Positions 18,348 through 25,466 of a stretch of 64,000 bases of DNA are shown in pieces. The position numbers and the translations under genes are program-made. The notes below the pieces were generated by a model, which saw only the letters and a list, made by a program, of their open reading frames with translations, was not told where the DNA came from and did not search any database. Origin of the DNA: AP-15 sp963818695. Lineage in GTDB: Bacteria; Pseudomonadota; Alphaproteobacteria; ATCC43930; CGMCC-115725. Positions within the stretch are counted from its first letter, which is position 1, and each line of letters starts with the position of its first letter. Location of the stretch: NCBI GenBank assembly GCA_963818695.1, contig CAWFTG010000011.1, positions 558,001 to 622,000 of the forward strand, given 5' to 3'.

Positions 18348-18959
18348 TCAAGGCGGCGGGACGACGATCTTGGCGCCCGGGGGAACCCTGAATACGCGAC
18401 GCTTCTGCAGTCGGTGAACCAGCCATACGGCGACTGTGAAGACGATAAACACGATCAGCATGACGAGACTGAACGAGCGTACTAAATGGCCGAGCACGGC
18501 GCGGAATGCGTGCCCGAGGAAATAGCCGAGGGCAACAAAGCTCCCTGCCCAGAAACCGGCGGCAAGGGCGTTTAGTGTCAAGAACCGCTTCCAATGAACC
18601 GCGCTCAACCCCATCGCAAAGGAGGAGAAATTTCGTATCCCATAGATGAAGCGGAAAGACAGAATAAAGCCGGCGTTGTACCGCTCGAGCCAATACAACG
18701 CCGCTTCGACGCTGTAGCGCCATTTCGGGAACCGGTTAAGCAGCCGCAGCCCGAAACACCGACCGATCCAGAAATAGACCTGATCCCCGGAGAAGCTCCC
18801 GAGCCATGTGGCAAAAAGGAGCAGCGCCGGGTTGAGCAGACCCTGCGCCGCGGCAAAGGCGGCAAACAGCACAAAGGTTTCGCCTTCGAGAAAGGTCCAG
18901 ATGAAAGCGATGACATAAAACCAGGCGCCGTTCTCGGCGATTAGCCGGCTGATGTCCAT
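18348..18959 (-). CDS. DedA-family (VTT domain) membrane protein
   Basis: 203 residues with about five membrane spans. Family features: FIWTFLEGETFVLFAAFAA near the N-terminus, GSFSGDQVYFWIGRCFG, and RYNAGFILSFRFIYGIRNF, the latter with the conserved R-F-x-x-x-x-R pattern of DedA proteins. The family includes flippases for undecaprenyl phosphate and phosphatidylethanolamine and affects membrane homeostasis; which lipid this one moves is unknown. The start MDISRLIAENGAWFYV is natural. The end is basic followed by a proline tail (IVVPPP). Confidence 0.9.
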   Translation of the reverse strand: MDISRLIAENGAWFYVIAFIWTFLEGETFVLFAAFAAAQGLLNPALLLFATWLGSFSGDQVYFWIGRCFGLRLLNRFPKWRYSVEAALYWLERYNAGFILSFRFIYGIRNFSSFAMGLSAVHWKRFLTLNALAAGFWAGSFVALGYFLGHAFRAVLGHLVRSFSLVMLIVFIVFTVAVWLVHRLQKRRVFRVPPGAKIVVPPP

Positions 18960-19251
18960 TCCCGACCCGTTCTGCCCTTCAAACCGCCCCGGGCCATGGC
19001 TGGAGCGCGCCCCCTCGATGCACTTCCGGCGCGGCGCATGCTATGTTTTTCCGCGCTCCCGGTCGAGCGAATTCCCACGCAAGCCGGGTGGTGGCCGGCT
19101 CGGACCGCCGGTTGAACTTTTGGTGAGCAAGCTTGCATTGCCTCCGCGTACTGCCAACTCCAGAGGCGATGCGGATTGATACAAATTTTTACGGGATAAA
19201 ACCGGACGCCCGGCAGTTTATCTGACGTTACGCAGCTCAGGGAGACAGTGA

Positions 19252-19437
19252 ATGAACAGGATCGCGCAAAGACCGAACCGAGTCACTGCAGTTTTCCAGG
19301 ATACCAGATTGTGTTTCGACCTGGCGCGCGGCGCAACCTTGGCCCAACTGGCCGAGCGTCTCGGGAAATTCGGTGAAGCCCACGGCGGTCTGCCGTTATC
19401 CGTCGAGCTTCGCGTGCATTTGGACACGGCCCGTTAA
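19252..19437 (+). CDS. Small conserved-looking protein, 61 residues
   Basis: A 61-codon frame with a good ribosome site (CAGGGAGACAGTGA) before the ATG. The protein contains TAVFQDTRLCFDLARG and TLAQLAERLGKFGEAHGG, and ends in a strand-like LPLSVELRVHLD. The composition and codon use match neighbouring genes and no larger gene overlaps it. I have seen similar small proteins in alphaproteobacteria, but no function can be assigned. It is divergent from the DedA gene and convergent with the Tyr/Pro-rich exported protein. Confidence 0.65.
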   Translation: MNRIAQRPNRVTAVFQDTRLCFDLARGATLAQLAERLGKFGEAHGGLPLSVELRVHLDTAR

Positions 19438-19456
19438 CTGCTAACTGCGCGCAATA

Positions 19457-19948
19457 CTAATTAACGATCCTCCATTGGCCACTCGCGTCCCGGCAAGCGG
19501 TGCCGTAGCGCTCGGTGGCGCGGTTACCCGCGGGCTGGGTACTCCGGTATTCCCGGCAATATTCACCCTGCGCGTTGGTCCAGCCTCGCCGCGGAGTATA
19601 GGTGATCGAGGGGCTCCCGGCAGCGCTAGAAGGAGCATAACCGCCTGAGGGAGGATAACCGCCTGGCAGCTGAGATGATGTGCCCGGCGGCTGAGACGAT
19701 GTCGCGGGCGCCGGATAAGAGGCCGGGGCGGGGTAGTAGGGAGGCGCCGGCGGGTAATAGGCCGGCGGCGGATAATAAGGATAGGGCGGATAATAGAACG
19801 GAAACCCTATCGGAAAACCAAAGCCGAAACCGACGAACACGCGAGCCTCGGCTGGGGTTGGGGTCGAGACCGTGGCGGCGAAACCGAGCGCCGCAATCAT
19901 CGCCACAGCGCCGAATCCGGCGGCCCGGCCCGTCTTTGTCGTGATCAT
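19457..19948 (-). CDS. Exported Pro/Tyr-rich protein with surface-antigen-like C-terminus
   Basis: 163 residues. Signal peptide at the start (GFGAVAMIAALGFAATVSTPTPAEA). A central region of about 70 residues is almost only Pro, Tyr, Gly, Ala and Ser (YYPPYPYYPPPAYYPPAPP), likely unfolded and wall- or membrane-facing. The C-terminus (GEYCREYRSTQ, GTACRDASGQWRIVN) resembles the short domain at the end of 17-kDa surface-antigen type lipoproteins. No lipobox is visible, so it is probably periplasmic or outer-membrane associated. Function unknown. It starts divergently from the cyclopropane synthase gene. Confidence 0.85.
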   Translation of the reverse strand: MITTKTGRAAGFGAVAMIAALGFAATVSTPTPAEARVFVGFGFGFPIGFPFYYPPYPYYPPPAYYPPAPPYYPAPASYPAPATSSQPPGTSSQLPGGYPPSGGYAPSSAAGSPSITYTPRRGWTNAQGEYCREYRSTQPAGNRATERYGTACRDASGQWRIVN

Positions 19949-20016
19949 CAGGCACCTCTCAGCGTTCGTAAGCCGAAGTCATTTTAATTCTTACAGGTCC
20001 CGGGCCAGAAGCCCCT

Positions 20017-21330
20017 ATGTTGCTTCACAGGCGCGTCAAAAGTGATACGCAGCCGCAGCCTCGAATGTCCCTCCGCAACCGGTTTCTGACCAGGCTGCGC
20101 GACCGCGTTGTGGGTGAGCACCCCCCTCTTCGCCTCATTTTTTGGGACGGGGAAGTCTTCGACTTCGCGGGCCAGCCGCGGGTCACGATCACGCTGCGCA
20201 CGCCGCGGCTGATGCGGTATTTCCTGACCGGCGACATCGCGCGGCTGGGTCGGGCCTATGTCGAGGGCGAGATCGATGTCGAGGGCCGCCTGCACGATGT
20301 CCTGCAGATCGGCATCGCGCTTGCCGAGCGGCTCGGCAAATCCTCGCCGCTGCGCGTCCTGGCTCGGCTGGTCGGGCGGCGCCATGGGCATAGCGTGGCC
20401 GGGGACGCAGCAGCTGTTCGCTATCACTACGACGTTTCCAACGACTTCTATAGCCTCTGGCTAGACCGCAACATGGTCTATTCCTGCGCCTATTTCGAAA
20501 CCGGCGAGGAGGATCTCGACACCGCGCAAGAGCAGAAGCTCGAGCACATCTGCCGCAAATTGCGGCTTCGGTCACGCGAGCGACTGCTGGACATCGGCTG
20601 CGGCTGGGGCGGTCTGTTGTGCTGGGCGGCGCAGCGCTACGGCATCGAAGGGGTCGGCATAACCTTGAGCGACCAGCAATTCGGCTATGCGCGCGAGCGT
20701 GTCGCTGCGCTGGGGCTCACCCGGCAAGTCGAGATTCGCCGCCAGGATTACCGCGAAGTGCCGGGGCAGGGGCTCTATGACAAGATCGTCTCCATCGGTA
20801 TGTACGAGCATGTCGGCATCGCGAACCTGCCGGCGTATTTCGGGGCGATAGCGCGATTGTTGCGGCCGGGGGGCATTGCGCTCAACCACGGCATCACTAC
20901 GACCGACCGCGACGGACAAGCGCAGGGGCCGCCGGGTGGCGAGTTCATCGACCGGCTCGTCTTTCCTGGCGGCGAGGTGCCGCATATCTCGCGGGTGCTT
21001 TACGAGATAGCCGGCACGGGGCTCGAACTCCTCGACATCGAGGATCTGCGCCCGCATTACCCGCCGACCTTGCTGCATTGGACACGCCGGCTCGAAGCGG
21101 AGCGCGACAAGGCAGTCAAAGCGGCCGGGGTGCAGCGCTATCGGATCTGGCGGATGTACATGCCGGCGATGGCCTATGCCTTCGATCGAGGCTGGCTTTC
21201 GGTATATCAGGTCCTCGCACAAAAGAACCGTGCGGATCTAATGGCGCCGCGACCATTGACCCGGTCCTACCAATATCAGCCGGCCGCACCCGTGCGGCTG
21301 ACCAAAGACCTGGACTGGGGCGATCTTTAG
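20017..21330 (+). CDS. Cyclopropane-fatty-acyl-phospholipid synthase family methyltransferase
   Basis: 437 residues. An N-terminal domain (about 1-125) is followed by the catalytic SAM-binding core: YHYDVSNDFYSLWLD, MVYSCAYFETGEEDLDTAQ, LLDIGCGWGGLLCWAAQ, then YDKIVSIGMYEHVG, GEFIDRLVFPGGEVPH and an end region with YMPAMAYAFDRGWLSVYQ. These are the CFA synthase/mycolic-acid methyltransferase landmarks, including the active-site Glu of YEHVG. It should methylenate unsaturated acyl chains of membrane lipids with SAM. Two starts are possible: ATG 20017 and ATG 20065 (MSLRNRFLTRL); neither has a strong ribosome site. No partner desaturase or flavoprotein is nearby. Confidence 0.93.
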   Translation: MLLHRRVKSDTQPQPRMSLRNRFLTRLRDRVVGEHPPLRLIFWDGEVFDFAGQPRVTITLRTPRLMRYFLTGDIARLGRAYVEGEIDVEGRLHDVLQIGIALAERLGKSSPLRVLARLVGRRHGHSVAGDAAAVRYHYDVSNDFYSLWLDRNMVYSCAYFETGEEDLDTAQEQKLEHICRKLRLRSRERLLDIGCGWGGLLCWAAQRYGIEGVGITLSDQQFGYARERVAALGLTRQVEIRRQDYREVPGQGLYDKIVSIGMYEHVGIANLPAYFGAIARLLRPGGIALNHGITTTDRDGQAQGPPGGEFIDRLVFPGGEVPHISRVLYEIAGTGLELLDIEDLRPHYPPTLLHWTRRLEAERDKAVKAAGVQRYRIWRMYMPAMAYAFDRGWLSVYQVLAQKNRADLMAPRPLTRSYQYQPAAPVRLTKDLDWGDL

Positions 21331-21533
21331 CCCTCTGAGAAGCGGGCCGCATGGCAACCGATCGGCGGGGGTCGCTCGGAGATGGGAGGAGGGAATGCGA
21401 TTTGCGCAACTCGCCAGAGTTTGGTCCAGAGTTTGGTAAAGTCGGGCAGCCAGCACGGCCGCCCCCTCTGAGGCGGATTCGTATCGTCACCTCTTCATTG
21501 GCGGCGCCGTCACCAACCGCGATGACCAGTCCT

Positions 21534-22031
21534 TCATGGGGTCGTAATGGAACTTCGCCCCTCGATCACTCCGCCGTCGCGGTCGGCAAAGCATGAGACG
21601 AGCACTCGTCCTCGCACGGGCTGCGGAAGTCTGACCGAGGCCCGGGTCGCCTCCGAGATTGAGCGTGACTAAAATTCGACCACTAGCTTGCTCCCGAGTG
21701 TAAAGGATCAAATCGCCCTCGGCAGCGATCGCATGACACGAGCCGATTGTAAGCGCCAGCTGCGCACGGCGTGCCGCGATCAGCCTGCGATAGCGGTTGT
21801 AAATCGGGCTGAGGTCCCGAGGCCCGTTGTCGACGTTCTCGCTCCGAAAATCGTCGGCTAGCGGCAGCCATGGTTCAGTGGTGGAGAAGCCGCCGTGCAG
21901 GGTCGGATTCCACGGCATTGGCGTTTGTGCGCCGTCGCGCCCTAGCCCCAACCCAGGAATATCTCTTTCCAGCGGATCGCGAGCCCGCTTGAGTAGGACT
22001 GGCACCTGCAACATGCCGATCTCGTCGCCTT
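21534..22031 (-). pseudogene. C-terminal remnant of a GH13 alpha-glucosidase/trehalose-type enzyme
   Basis: On the minus strand the sequence reads GDEIGMLQVPV, then RDPLERDIPGLGLGRDGAQT and PMPWNP, the conserved end of the GH13 barrel in alpha-glucosidases, followed by PIYNRYRRLIAARRAQLAL and a C-terminal beta domain. A frame change near 21650 is needed to recover the last part (RGRVLVSCFADRDGGVIEG), which ends at the TGA at 21534. Just before GDEIGM an in-frame TAA replaces the expected Tyr codon (Y-Y-G-D-E becomes Y-stop-G-D-E). The rest of the gene is missing from this strand; pieces of the missing part occur next door on the opposite strand. Confidence 0.8.
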
Positions 22032-22036
22032 AATAG

Positions 22037-22207
22037 CTGCTGCTGGCCCTGCGCGGCACGCCGATTATTTATGAAGGCTTGCTGCCGCCCGGCGGGTGGC
22101 CGAACTGGGTGCTCGGCAATCATGAGCGCCCGCGCATTGCCAGCCGGGCGAGGCGCGAGCAGGCGCGGATCGCTGCGATGCGACCGCGGGTAAATTCTGA
22201 TAGATAA
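22037..22207 (+). pseudogene. Inverted and permuted internal fragments of a GH13 glucosidase
   Basis: Forward frame from 22037 encodes LLLALRGTPIIYEG followed directly by GGWPNWVLGNHERPRIASR and REQARIAAM, then a stop. Both are hallmark GH13 blocks, but in functional enzymes the NH-D/E block comes before the LLLALRGTPIIY block, and both precede GDEIGM. Here their order is swapped and their strand is opposite to the adjacent C-terminal remnant. It cannot make a working enzyme. Confidence 0.7.
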
Positions 22208-22283
22208 TCGCAGTCTGCCACCACATGGTCGCGGGCATTGCAGATGTAGCGGCCGGGTGCAGTTGCCTTCCCTTTCCTTCTCT

Positions 22284-22350
22284 CCGATGGATGCGCTGTG
22301 GCTGTCGCGCTCACCGCCGTCGCTGAGACCCGGCTGTGACATCTTCGACA
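22284..22350 (+). pseudogene. Possible GH13 N-terminal fragment
   Basis: A short forward stretch reads PMDALWLSRSPPS and, after a few residues, CDIFDIS. This resembles the early GH13 block (G-V-D-A-L-W-L-S-P-...-G-Y-D-V-S-D-Y) that lies near residue 50 in alpha-glucosidases. It is downstream of blocks that should follow it, adding to the scrambled picture. It is short and imperfect, so moderately doubtful. Confidence 0.45.
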
Positions 22351-22536
22351 TATCCTTCTTCAGCTGGGGGCGCTGCTTGCCGCCAACGGACTCACGGTTT
22401 CCCTGGTTCTGCTGCTCACTCGGTAGCGAATGCTCGGGTACCGCAGGGCTTCGAAGAGAGGAAGAGGCCAAGGGAGGTTGCACGGACCGGCCCGGAAGGG
22501 CTAAGACCCGCCGTCATTTCGTAGGGAGAAACGGCC

Positions 22537-24240
22537 GTGGCGCGCGGAGCTGACCAGCACAGGAACCCAAAATCCGATATCGAGATCGCGCAAGCGGCGA
22601 CGATGCGGCCGATCATCGAGATAGCCGACAAAAAGCTCGGCATCCCGGACGAAGCAATCTCGCCCTACGGCCGATACAAAGCGAAAGTCTCGCTCGACTA
22701 TGTTCGATCACTTCGCGACAAGTCGAACGGCAAGCTCATCCTCGTCACCGCGATCACACCGACACCGGCCGGCGAAGGTAAGACGACGACGACGGTCGGG
22801 CTCGGCGACGCGCTCAACCATATCGGCAAGAAGGCGATCCTCTGTCTGCGCGAGCCAAGCCTCGGGCCATGCTTCGGCATGAAGGGCGGGGCGGCGGGCG
22901 GGGGGTATGCGCAAGTCGTGCCGATGGAGGACATCAACCTCCACTTCACCGGCGACTTTCACGGCATCGCCACCGCGAACAATCTGCTCGCCGCGATGGC
23001 CGACAACCACATCTATTGGGGCAACGAGCTCGGCATCGATCCGCGCCGGGTCAGCTGGCGTCGCACGATGGATATGAACGACCGGGCTTTGCGGCAGATC
23101 GTGTCCTCGCTCGGCGGGGTAGCCAACGGCTTTCCGCGCGAGGACGGGTTTGATATCGTCCCCGCTTCTGAGGTTATGGCTGTTTTCTGCCTCGCCACGA
23201 ACCTCGACGATCTGCGGCGTCGTCTCGGCAATATCATCGTCGCCCAGACGCGCGACCGCAGGCCGGTCCGCGCGGCCGATCTCAAGGCGGCAGGTGCGAT
23301 GGCGGTGTTGCTCAAAGACGCGATCGCACCAAACCTCGTCCAGACGCTCGAGGGCAATCCCGCTTTCATCCATGGCGGCCCGTTCGGCAATATCGCGCAT
23401 GGCTGCAACTCCGTCATTGCGACGACGGCGGCGCTGAAGCTGGCGGATTACGTCGTCACCGAGGCGGGGTTCGGCGCCGATCTCGGAGCGGAGAAATTCT
23501 TCGACATCAAATGCCGTAAGGCAGGGCTGAAGCCGGACGCCGCTGTCGTCGTGGCGACCGTGCGGGCCTTGAAAATGCACGGCGGCGTCGCGCGCGACGC
23601 TCTGCGGCAGGAAAACGTCGAGGCATTGGAAGGCGGATTTGCCAATCTCGCGCGCCATTTGCGCAACCTACGTCAGTTTGGCGTACCGGCGGTCGTCTCG
23701 GTCAATCGCTTCAGCGCGGACACGACGGCCGAACTCGACCGGCTGAAGCAGCTCTGCGCGCGCGAGGGTGTCGAGGCGATCATCGCCGATCATTGGGCGC
23801 ATGGCGGCGAGGGGGCGAGCGATCTGGCACGGGCCGTGGTAGCGCTCGCCGATAGCGGGCAGGCGCAGTTTCAATATCTCTATCCGGACGATATGCCGCT
23901 GTGGGAGAAGGTGCGAACGATCGCACAGCGCCTCTACGGCGCCAGCGACGTCGAGGCCGACAAGCGCATCAAGGACCAGCTCGGCGATTTCGAGAAGCAG
24001 GGCTTCGGCCATTTTCCGGTGTGCATCGCCAAGACCCAATACAGCTTTTCGACCGACGCCAATCTCAAAGGAGCGCCGAGCGATCATATCGTAACCGTGC
24101 GCGAGGTGCGCCTATCCGCGGGAGCCGAATTCGTCGTCGTGATCTGCGGCGACATCATGACGATGCCCGGCCTTCCTCGGGTGCCGGCGGCAAACAGCAT
24201 CGAGGTGACCGAGGACGGTCGGATCACAGGATTGTTCTAA
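22537..24240 (+). CDS. fhs: Formate-tetrahydrofolate ligase
   Basis: 567 residues. It makes 10-formyl-tetrahydrofolate from formate, THF and ATP in one-carbon metabolism. Landmarks: the ATP loop TPTPAGEGKTTTTVGLGD near residue 75, EPSLGPCFGMKGGAAGGGY near 110, HFTGDFHGI, NNLLAAMADNH near 150 and GGPFGNIAHGCNS near 285. The GTG start (MARGADQHRN) is supported by an AGGGAG site at 22523-22528. The stop lies inside a 16-bp tandem repeat, and the 5-formyl-THF cyclo-ligase gene follows 37 bp later, forming a folate pair. The 5' leader is GC-rich and could fold, but I cannot assign a riboswitch. Confidence 0.97.
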   Translation: MARGADQHRNPKSDIEIAQAATMRPIIEIADKKLGIPDEAISPYGRYKAKVSLDYVRSLRDKSNGKLILVTAITPTPAGEGKTTTTVGLGDALNHIGKKAILCLREPSLGPCFGMKGGAAGGGYAQVVPMEDINLHFTGDFHGIATANNLLAAMADNHIYWGNELGIDPRRVSWRRTMDMNDRALRQIVSSLGGVANGFPREDGFDIVPASEVMAVFCLATNLDDLRRRLGNIIVAQTRDRRPVRAADLKAAGAMAVLLKDAIAPNLVQTLEGNPAFIHGGPFGNIAHGCNSVIATTAALKLADYVVTEAGFGADLGAEKFFDIKCRKAGLKPDAAVVVATVRALKMHGGVARDALRQENVEALEGGFANLARHLRNLRQFGVPAVVSVNRFSADTTAELDRLKQLCAREGVEAIIADHWAHGGEGASDLARAVVALADSGQAQFQYLYPDDMPLWEKVRTIAQRLYGASDVEADKRIKDQLGDFEKQGFGHFPVCIAKTQYSFSTDANLKGAPSDHIVTVREVRLSAGAEFVVVICGDIMTMPGLPRVPAANSIEVTEDGRITGLF

Positions 24241-24272
24241 TGCTGGGTTGTTCTAATGCTGGGTTGTTCTAA
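24232..24272 (+). repeat. 16-bp tandem repeat, 2.6 copies
   Basis: The unit ttgttctaatgctggg occurs at 24232-24247 and 24248-24263, with a partial third copy ttgttctaa at 24264-24272. The first copy contains the fhs stop codon TAA, and each copy repeats the TAA. It fills the gap between fhs and the cyclo-ligase gene. Confidence 0.95.
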
Positions 24273-24277
24273 TCTCG

Positions 24278-24859
24278 GTGGGGAGATTGCAAGGGGCTGA
24301 GCTGAAAGCGTGGCGGCGGTCGGAGCGACAACGCCTGTTGGCGTTGCGCACCGCCGCGCCGCCCGCCGAGCGCCGCCTCTGGGGGACCGAGATCGAGGCA
24401 AAGCTGCGTGCATTGCTGCTGGAGCGGCCGGTCATGACGCTTGGCGTCTACTGGCCGTTCCAGGCGGAATTCGATCCCCGCGAGCTGATCGATTGGGTAT
24501 TAGCGCAAGGATATGCGGTGGCACTGCCCGCCGTTGTCGATAAGAAGGGCCCGCTCGAATACCGCGCTTGGCGGCCGGGCGACGCTCTGGTCGACGGAGT
24601 GTGGAACATCCCGATCCCGGAGGTCCGCCATGTCGTGCTGCCGCAAGCCGTGCTGGCTCCCCTCGTCGGATTTGACCGGCAATGCTATCGCCTCGGCTAC
24701 GGCGGCGGCTATTTCGACCGAACTTTGGCCGCCTTCTCGGTGCGGCCGCTGGCGATCGGCGTCGGCTTCGAGATGTCGCAAATCGAGACGATCTTCCCGC
24801 AGCCATTCGACATCCCGATGGATGTGATCGTTACCGAGGTTCGCACTCGCCGCCGTTGA
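24278..24859 (+). CDS. 5-formyltetrahydrofolate cyclo-ligase
   Basis: 193 residues. It converts 5-formyl-THF to 5,10-methenyl-THF with ATP, rescuing an inhibitory folate. The signature LGYGGGYFDRTLA is near residue 150, with the LVGFDRQCYRLG lead-in (D in place of the usual PLVAFD). The N-terminal basic region (LKAWRRSERQRLLALR) matches the usual RK...R phosphate-binding segment. It starts at a GTG at 24278 with GGTGGGGA nearby; this start is plausible but not certain. It is paired with fhs, consistent with a folate role. Confidence 0.93.
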   Translation: MGRLQGAELKAWRRSERQRLLALRTAAPPAERRLWGTEIEAKLRALLLERPVMTLGVYWPFQAEFDPRELIDWVLAQGYAVALPAVVDKKGPLEYRAWRPGDALVDGVWNIPIPEVRHVVLPQAVLAPLVGFDRQCYRLGYGGGYFDRTLAAFSVRPLAIGVGFEMSQIETIFPQPFDIPMDVIVTEVRTRRR

Positions 24860-25056
24860 TCGAGCTGCGGGCCGACGGCAAACCCGGCAGACCCTCACCC
24901 GGCTTGCACTCACTCCCGCACTGCGGGCGGGGGCGCCACAAGCATAGCCAGATGGTGTTCCTGTCAGCCGGTCAAGAAATTCTCTCTTCTCTCAGCTTTG
25001 CACACTATATGACGCGATGCGGCCCTTGCCGGCCGGACCGCACTGGCGCGGAGCCG

Positions 25057-25455
25057 ATGATGCCACACCGACAGCTCGACAGACTGATGTGGGCGCAAGC
25101 CTACGAGGCAATGGAGCGCGCTCAGCGCCTCCACCGCCAATTCTTTCATCGCGCCCACACCGCGCCTTGCTGGGAAGCTCCGGTGGACATTTTTGAGACC
25201 GAGAACGCGCTCACGATCGTCATCGCCCTGCCGGGGGTGGACCCCGACCAGGTGCAGGTTACCCTCAGCGCAGGCGTGTTGATCGTCAGCGGCGAACGTC
25301 CGCTACCCGGCGAATTCAAGAATGCCCGGATTCACCGGCTGGAGATCCCGCACGGTCATTTTCAGCGCCGGATCGAGTTGCCGCCAGCGCGACTGGAAAT
25401 CTCCGGCCGGCATCTCGCCAATGGCTGCCTGATGCTGCAGCTGCACAAGTCTTGA
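25057..25455 (+). CDS. Hsp20/alpha-crystallin small heat-shock protein
   Basis: 132 residues from the ATG pair at 25057 (MMPHRQLDRLMW). The alpha-crystallin domain is clear: APVDIFETENALTIVIALPG near residue 40, DPDQVQVTLSAGVLIVSGERP, and a C-terminal HLANGCLMLQL strand. The classic IxI/V tail is not obvious. It acts as an ATP-independent holdase. The frame extends far upstream through intergenic sequence without homology. The lon gene begins 11 bp downstream, so chaperone and protease are probably co-transcribed; a heat-shock promoter is expected upstream but not identified. Confidence 0.9.
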   Translation: MMPHRQLDRLMWAQAYEAMERAQRLHRQFFHRAHTAPCWEAPVDIFETENALTIVIALPGVDPDQVQVTLSAGVLIVSGERPLPGEFKNARIHRLEIPHGHFQRRIELPPARLEISGRHLANGCLMLQLHKS

Positions 25456-25466
25456 GGATATCCGCC

